Of a stretch of 64,000 bases of DNA, positions 60,869 to 64,000 are shown piece after piece (position 1 is the stretch's first letter; each line of letters starts with the position of its first letter). The position numbers and the translations under genes were made by a program. The notes below the pieces were generated by a model. It saw only the letters and a list, made by a program, of their open reading frames with translations. It was not told the DNA's origin and ran no database searches. The stretch comes from Chitinophaga sp. Cy-1792. GTDB taxonomy: Bacteria; Bacteroidota; Bacteroidia; Chitinophagales; Chitinophagaceae. Location of the stretch: positions 992,001-1,056,000 of the forward strand of contig NZ_VWWO01000001.1 in NCBI RefSeq assembly GCF_011752935.1. Direction: 5' to 3'.

Positions 60869-63487
60869 TTAACCGATTATTTTTTTAATCGCGGCGACTA
60901 CCTGATCGAGTTTATCAGTTTCCTGGCCACCGGCAGTAGCGAAGGATTTCTGTCCGCCGCCGCCACCTTTGATCAGTGGAGCTATGTGTTCTTTGATCAG
61001 TTTAGGTGCTTCCCAACCTTTACCGGTAACCAGTTTCTCATCGATGGTGAGGGCTACGCTGGCTTTTCCACCAATGTTGGCAGCGAATACCAGTACGTGA
61101 TCAGGGATTTCGGTTTTCAGCTGCATGGAGAGCTGTTTCAGGCCTTCAGCGTTATTTACGCTTACTACCTTGCCGAGGAAGTTGATACCGTTGATCTGTT
61201 GTGCTTCTGAGCGCAGTTCAGCTCCCAGCTGGCGAACTTTTTCCAGTTCCAGGGCTTCTACCTGTTTTTCCAGTGCAGCTTTGTCTGCTACCAGCGTTTC
61301 AGCAGCCTTTACGATCTCTTTTGGATTTTTCAGTGCGGCTTTCACTTCTTTCAGCTGTTGCAGCTGTGTATTGACGAAGTTAATGGCCTGGTTGCCGGTA
61401 ACGGCTTCCACGCGGCGTACGCCGGCAGCAACTGCACCTTCAGATACAAATTTGAAGAGGCCGAGTTCACCGGTAGAACCTACGTGTGTACCACCGCAAA
61501 GCTCAACACTGTATTGAGGGTCCATGATCACTACGCGCACCACGTCTCCGTATTTTTCACCGAAGAGTGCCATAGCACCTAACTGGATGGCTTCTTCCTT
61601 AGGTAATTCCTTGATTACCACTGGTACATTGGCCTGGATCTTATCATTTACGATCTGCTCGATCTGCGCCATTTCTTCGTCGGTCACTTTAGCAAAGTGG
61701 GAGAAGTCGAAACGGAGCTGTTCTGCATTTACCAGGGAGCCTTTCTGGGCAACGTGTGTACCCAGTACCTGGCGCAGGGCAGCATGCAGGAGGTGTGTCG
61801 CAGAGTGATGACGTGCGATATTCTGACGTTTTTCCTTTGCCACTACCGCTTTCACGGCAGCTTTTGGATTAGCAGGGAGCTTATCGGCAAAGTGAATGAT
61901 CAGGTTATTTTCTTTTTTGGTATCAGTTACGTGGATGATCTCCTCATCGAAGTACAGGATACCGGTATCGCCTACCTGTCCGCCGGATTCAGCGTAGAAA
62001 GGCGTTTTGCTCAGTACCAGCTGGAACTGCTCTTTACCTTTAGCGTTAACGGTACGGTATTTCAGCAGTTTGGTATGAGATTCCAGGTTTTCGTAGCCGA
62101 TGAACACTACATCCGGGGTTTCGTCGAGCACTACCCAGTCGCCGGTATCCAGTGCGGTTGCGGCGCGGGAGCGTTCTTTCTGTTGTTCCAGTGCGGCGTC
62201 GAAGCCGGTTTTATCTACATCAAACCCGTTTTCGATTGCGATGAGGGTAGTGAGGTCATAAGGGAAGCCGTAGGTATCGTAGAGTTCGAAGGCGGTCTGG
62301 CCGTCGATCATCTTACTGGTGGCTTGCTTCATGAAGTCTTCGATACGTTTGATACCGCTGTCGAGGGTACGGAGGAAGTTATTTTCTTCTTCGAAGATGA
62401 TGCGTTTCACAAAATCCACCTGTTGTTCCAGTTCAGGGAAAACATGGGAGAATTGAGCTGCCAGAACAGGTACCAGTTCATGGAGCATTGCTTTGCGTAC
62501 TTCCAGGAAGGAGTAATAGTAACGTACTGCCCTGCGGAGGATACGGCGGATAACATAGCCGGCGCCGGTATTGGAAGGCAGCTGGCCATCAGCGATGGTA
62601 AAGGAGATGGCACGGATGTGGTCGGCAATTACGCGGAAAGCCACATCGTTTTTGGCATCGGTGCCTTTATATGTCTGACCGGTGAGCTTTTCAACGGTAT
62701 GGATGGTACCCATGAAAAGGTCGGTATCGTAGTTGGATGTTTTTTGCTGGAGTACGCGAACCAGGCGTTCGAGTCCCATACCGGTATCTACGTGTTTTGC
62801 AGGCAAAGGCACCAGGGATTTATCTTTCTGGCGGTTGAACTGCATGAATACGTTGTTCCAGATTTCGATCACCTGTGGGTGGTCGTTATTGACAAGTGTT
62901 TTGCCGTCGATTTCTTTTCTTTCGTTGTCCGGGCGGCAATCTACGTGGATTTCGGAGCAAGGGCCGCAAGGACCGGTATCGCCCATTTCCCAGAAATTAT
63001 CTTTTTTATTTCCGAGGAGAATACGGTCTTCCGCGATATGTTCTTTCCAGAAATCATATGCTTCCTGGTCTTTTGGCAGGTTTTCCTTCGCATCACCTTC
63101 AAAAACGGTCACATATAAACGATCTACGGGGATCTTGTAAACTTCGGTTAACAGTTCCCAGCTCCAGGCGATGGCTTCTTTTTTAAAGTAGTCACCGAAG
63201 CTCCAGTTACCGAGCATCTCAAACATGGTATGGTGGTAGGTATCGATACCTACTTCTTCCAGGTCGTTGTGCTTGCCGCTAACACGGAGGCACTTCTGCG
63301 TATCTACTACTCTGGTGGCCGCGGGTACTTTATTTCCCAGGAAATAGTCTTTAAACTGGTTCATACCGGCGTTAGTGAACATGAGGGTCGGGTCATTTTT
63401 CACTACTATTGGAGCAGAAGGCACGATCACGTGCCCTTTTGACGCAAAAAAGTCCAGGAATTGCTGTCGTATTTCAGATGCTGTCAT
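60869..63487 (-). CDS. alaS: Alanyl-tRNA synthetase
   Basis: An 872-residue class II synthetase charging tRNA(Ala). The aminoacylation domain opens TASEIRQQFLDFFASKGH and contains FTNAGMNQFKDYFLG (motif 1 region) and MGDTGPCGPCSEIHVD. The editing domain has the zinc motifs HHSATHLLHAAL and CGGTHV, which remove Ser or Gly from mischarged tRNA, and the C-terminal DHHA1-like domain ends in the Gly-rich IKGGGGGQKSFATAGG. All parts are intact. A good promoter lies at 63670-63701, leaving a leader of about 175 bases. Confidence 0.97.
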   Translation of the reverse strand: MTASEIRQQFLDFFASKGHVIVPSAPIVVKNDPTLMFTNAGMNQFKDYFLGNKVPAATRVVDTQKCLRVSGKHNDLEEVGIDTYHHTMFEMLGNWSFGDYFKKEAIAWSWELLTEVYKIPVDRLYVTVFEGDAKENLPKDQEAYDFWKEHIAEDRILLGNKKDNFWEMGDTGPCGPCSEIHVDCRPDNERKEIDGKTLVNNDHPQVIEIWNNVFMQFNRQKDKSLVPLPAKHVDTGMGLERLVRVLQQKTSNYDTDLFMGTIHTVEKLTGQTYKGTDAKNDVAFRVIADHIRAISFTIADGQLPSNTGAGYVIRRILRRAVRYYYSFLEVRKAMLHELVPVLAAQFSHVFPELEQQVDFVKRIIFEEENNFLRTLDSGIKRIEDFMKQATSKMIDGQTAFELYDTYGFPYDLTTLIAIENGFDVDKTGFDAALEQQKERSRAATALDTGDWVVLDETPDVVFIGYENLESHTKLLKYRTVNAKGKEQFQLVLSKTPFYAESGGQVGDTGILYFDEEIIHVTDTKKENNLIIHFADKLPANPKAAVKAVVAKEKRQNIARHHSATHLLHAALRQVLGTHVAQKGSLVNAEQLRFDFSHFAKVTDEEMAQIEQIVNDKIQANVPVVIKELPKEEAIQLGAMALFGEKYGDVVRVVIMDPQYSVELCGGTHVGSTGELGLFKFVSEGAVAAGVRRVEAVTGNQAINFVNTQLQQLKEVKAALKNPKEIVKAAETLVADKAALEKQVEALELEKVRQLGAELRSEAQQINGINFLGKVVSVNNAEGLKQLSMQLKTEIPDHVLVFAANIGGKASVALTIDEKLVTGKGWEAPKLIKEHIAPLIKGGGGGQKSFATAGGQETDKLDQVVAAIKKIIG

Positions 63488-63604
63488 AAAATATTGATGC
63501 GAATTAATATATTATTTATAACTTATTGCTGTAGGGATCGGGCTGGGACTTATATCTGTGTTTCAACCCATTATGAAGTAGTTAGAAAATTGACATTCAA
63601 AAGG

Positions 63605-63635
63605 TTGATGTTTTAATCTAATTACATTAGGTTTG
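63605..63635 (+). promoter_or_regulatory. Promoter of the M23-type peptidase gene
   Basis: TTG (63605-63607), a 20-base spacer, and TAGGTTTG (63628-63635), a full -7 match. The start point near 63642 gives a leader of about 205 bases. Confidence 0.65.
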
Positions 63636-63669
63636 TGCGCCTTATTTTCCCGCCGAGTTACAGGGAGTG

Positions 63670-63701
63670 CAAAAATATTGAAACCTGTAGGATTATTCAA
63701 A
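63670..63701 (-). promoter_or_regulatory. Promoter of alaS
   Basis: Minus-strand TTTG (63701-63698), a 20-base spacer and TATTTTTG (63677-63670): near-perfect Bacteroidota promoter with a start point near 63663. Confidence 0.65.
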
Positions 63702-63846
63702 ACAGGATGGTCTTACCGGCAAAAAAGTTAAGGGGCGGCTAATTAAAATATGCCAATTCTATTCATCCGTTTGAACTCATGCCAGTTAAATCTGCTGCCA
63801 TGGCGCGTTAGCCGTGGCGCTCAAAGTATGCCATAGGTGCAATGCA

Positions 63847-64000
63847 ATGAAGAAGGTAAAATATTTCTACAATACCCAAACATTAAAATATGAGAAGCTC
63901 GTAGTTTCACTACGGGTTAAAGTGCTACGTATTCTCGGATTTGTATCGGCGGCTATCGTTACCGGTGCGATTTTCCTGTCATTTGCGTACCGCTTTTTTG
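63847..64000 (+). CDS. Start of an M23-type peptidase, truncated by the window
   Basis: An open frame of 51 codons running off the end. It begins MKKVKYFYNTQTLKYEKL, then a basic stretch and a transmembrane helix (about 29-50, ILGFVSAAIVTGAIFLSFAY). This N-terminus, and the position divergent from alaS, match membrane-anchored M23 (LytM-type) peptidases of Bacteroidota, which cut peptidoglycan cross-bridges or regulate other hydrolases. The catalytic part lies outside the window, so the assignment rests on the N-terminus and context only. Confidence 0.7.
   Translation, partial: MKKVKYFYNTQTLKYEKLVVSLRVKVLRILGFVSAAIVTGAIFLSFAYRFF

Larger units (their letters stand above)
63488..63846. other. 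Divergent promoter region between alaS and the M23 peptidase gene
   Basis: A 359-base gap with overlapping divergent promoters (63605-63635 plus, 63670-63701 minus), whose predicted transcripts overlap by about 20 bases near their 5' ends, and a GC-rich hairpin GCCATGGC/GCCGTGGC at 63797-63818 in the plus-strand leader. Confidence 0.5.

Noticed and set aside
61697..63118. A 473-codon open frame on the plus strand
   Set aside because: It is antisense to alaS throughout, has no recognisable domain, and its length follows from the codon bias of the real gene.
1..64000. tRNA, rRNA or CRISPR features
   Set aside because: The gaps were read on both strands and no cloverleaf-like or regularly repeated sequence was found, though a covariance search could still find something I missed.

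Overview
The window looks like a chromosomal segment of a gliding member of the Bacteroidota, most likely the family Chitinophagaceae (Chitinophaga or a close relative). The evidence is the gldK-gldL-gldM-gldN cluster of the type IX secretion and gliding machine, three SusC/SusD outer-membrane pairs, families largely confined to this phylum (DUF4271, DUF4783, DUF2911, TIGR02757), and promoters with the Bacteroidota -7 box TAnnTTTG, several with a TTG or TTTG box about 19-20 bases upstream. The genus is inferred from content and not from any marker comparison. I see no rRNA, tRNA, CRISPR array, prophage or intact insertion sequence.

Layout. Positions 1-9.6 kb hold mixed housekeeping genes: the end of a serine hydrolase, a fatty acid hydroxylase, a TIGR02757/DUF6263 operon, a PLP sulfur-amino-acid enzyme, DUF2911, ACP phosphodiesterase, a PepSY-like secreted protein, a bacterial deoxyhypusine synthase homologue and hemW. 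From 9.7 to 13.9 kb lie DUF4271-hemD and a DUF255 thioredoxin-like protein. From 14.1 to 19.0 kb is gldKLMN, closed by a strong terminator. From 19 to 27 kb come DinB-like, uvrC with a lipoprotein, gpmI, DUF4783, and a nadC-lipid kinase-YciH operon. From 27 to 35 kb come an aldo/keto reductase with an AraC regulator, a possible 50-residue ORF, birA, the rsfS-ftsH-LUD operon, lpxH and recO. An RND/MMPL exporter and a degenerate IS1595-type transposase-like gene follow at 35-38.5 kb.

The accessory core is 38.9-55.1 kb: three consecutive SusC/SusD units, the second with a SusE-position lipoprotein. None has an adjacent ECF sigma/anti-sigma pair, hybrid sensor, glycosidase or peptidase, and none of the SusC proteins shows an STN signalling domain. 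Their leaders are unusually long (about 190-480 bases) and carry hairpins, a shared 14-base motif and one attenuator-like hairpin. After two perfect bidirectional terminators the window returns to housekeeping genes: a TlpA-type thioredoxin lipoprotein, gatB, an aldehyde dehydrogenase, a double-PDZ protein, alaS and the start of a divergent M23-type peptidase.

The least explained features are a structured intergenic element at 5108-5176, the degenerate transposase beside the SusCD array, the deoxyhypusine synthase homologue, the leader elements of the susC genes, and a family of look-alike terminators with a GTCTCTAC/GTAGAGAC core.
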